DNA of 50,623 nucleotides from an uncultured Clostridia bacterium (lineage in GTDB: Bacteria; Bacillota; Clostridia; Oscillospirales; Acutalibacteraceae): assembly GCA_946186245.1 (NCBI GenBank), contig CAMHMN010000009.1:1-50623 (forward strand), read 5' to 3'. The first letter of the stretch is position 1. Every line of letters starts with the position of its first letter. Below, piece by piece: positions 49,911 to 50,623 of the stretch. The notes beneath the pieces are model-generated. The model searched no databases. It saw only the letters and a program-made list of their open reading frames with translations, and was not told the DNA's origin. The translations under genes and the position numbers were made by a program.

Positions 49911-50623
49911 TTATAATATACTCTGCAGGAATTGCTTGGTTCTTGCGTTCTGCGGGTTGATGAAGATTTCTTCCGGCTTGCCTTCCTCCATGATGATGCC
50001 GTCCGCCATGAATACCACCTTGTCGGCGACTTCACGGGCAAAGCCCATTTCATGCGTGACGCAAAGCATGGTCATGCCTTCCTCGGCGAGCTTCTTCATG
50101 ACATTCAGCACTTCGCCCACCAGTTCAGGGTCAAGCGCCGAAGTCGGCTCGTCAAAGAGCATGATTTTGGGCTGCATGGCAAGTGCGCGGGCTATGGCAA
50201 CACGCTGCTTCTGTCCGCCGGAGAGCTTGGAAGGATATTCGTCGGCTTTGTCCGAAAGACCTACTTCTTCCAGCAGCTTGCGGGCAAGCGGCTCGATTTC
50301 TTCCTGACTCATGCCCTTGACGGTCATCGGCGCGAGCATGAGGTTTTCCAGCACAGTCTTGTGCGGGAAGAGGTTGAAATGCTGAAAGACCATCCCCATT
50401 TCCAGCATGAGCGCCTTGTGCTTCTCCTTGTCGATGCTCTCCACGGTGCGGTCGTGTTCGCGGTGGAGAAAGAGCTCGTCCTCAATGAAGATTTTGCCGC
50501 CCGTGATCATCTCAAGCTGATTGAGCGAACGCAGAAAGGTGGATTTTCCTGCGCCGGAAGGCCCGATAATGCAGATCACTTCGCCGTTTTCCACCGTGAG
50601 GTTCACGTCCTTGAGAACCTCCA
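49911..50623 (-). CDS. Polar amino-acid ABC transporter ATPase (GlnQ type; partial at right edge)
   Basis: The frame stays open to the right edge ([14 protein letters not shown] precedes the P-loop), so the N-terminus is cut off by the window. The visible 236 residues carry [20 protein letters not shown] (Walker A), [20 protein letters not shown] (Q-loop), [17 protein letters not shown] (signature), [18 protein letters not shown] (Walker B) and [18 protein letters not shown] (H-loop). The HFNLFPH and [11 protein letters not shown] segments are typical of polar amino-acid importers such as GlnQ/HisP. Permease and binding protein genes would lie outside the window. Confidence 0.92.
   Translation of the reverse strand, partial: EVLKDVNLTVENGEVICIIGPSGAGKSTFLRSLNQLEMITGGKIFIEDELFLHREHDRTVESIDKEKHKALMLEMGMVFQHFNLFPHKTVLENLMLAPMTVKGMSQEEIEPLARKLLEEVGLSDKADEYPSKLSGGQKQRVAIARALAMQPKIMLFDEPTSALDPELVGEVLNVMKKLAEEGMTMLCVTHEMGFAREVADKVVFMADGIIMEEGKPEEIFINPQNARTKQFLQSIL

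Overview
The window looks like a chromosomal segment of a Gram-positive gut Clostridium relative, most likely Oscillospirales/Ruminococcaceae. This rests on AGGAGG-type ribosome binding sites with several TTG starts, very large secreted proteins built from InlB-type, BspA-type leucine-rich and Big_2 modules, an ECF sigma/zinc-finger anti-sigma pair and a Wzx/EpsG-type polysaccharide locus. Taxonomy is inference; no rRNA or other marker is present.

Left edge to about 1.1 kb: a partial phage-type gene (minus), a degenerate tRNA-like element, and the C-terminal remnant of an asparagine synthetase. About 1.3-24.8 kb is a surface-protein region. It holds a truncated secreted InlB/BspA chimera (plus), a 3195-residue anchored InlB-repeat protein with a small membrane protein upstream (minus), a 1987-residue BspA/Big_2 protein (minus), sigma and anti-sigma factors, a ComEC-type metallohydrolase and a lipoprotein. 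Two inverted 161-bp MITE copies bracket 14.1-24.8 kb.

About 24.5-32.4 kb holds the most unusual content. Three tiny acidic peptides (2756, 24660 and 29322) share a Y-x-x-P/L...E-D-V-I-T-T-S-G leader-like segment followed by short acidic tails. They look like precursors of an uncharacterised ribosomally made, modified peptide. Two converging sets of lasso-peptide-type accessory genes follow two of them: PqqD-like and nucleotidyltransferase genes (plus), and HPr-kinase-like, PqqD-like, S26-peptidase-like and nucleotidyltransferase genes (minus). No complete cyclase or B2 protease is present. Two precursors sit directly 3' of secreted surface proteins that share a C-terminal domain, so surface proteins and peptides may form one system.

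About 32.4-46.4 kb is one long minus-strand operon for a heptose-containing surface polysaccharide: fused chain-length regulator/tyrosine kinase, initiating sugar transferase, GDP-D-glycero-D-manno-heptose synthesis (HddA, HddC-GmhB fusion, GmhA), glycosyltransferases, EpsG-like polymerase, pyruvyl transferase, flippase and an FrhB-family protein. The right edge has an ABC exporter, a small ORF, an EamA transporter and a partial polar amino-acid ABC ATPase, all minus. All family assignments come from reading motifs; no database search was run.
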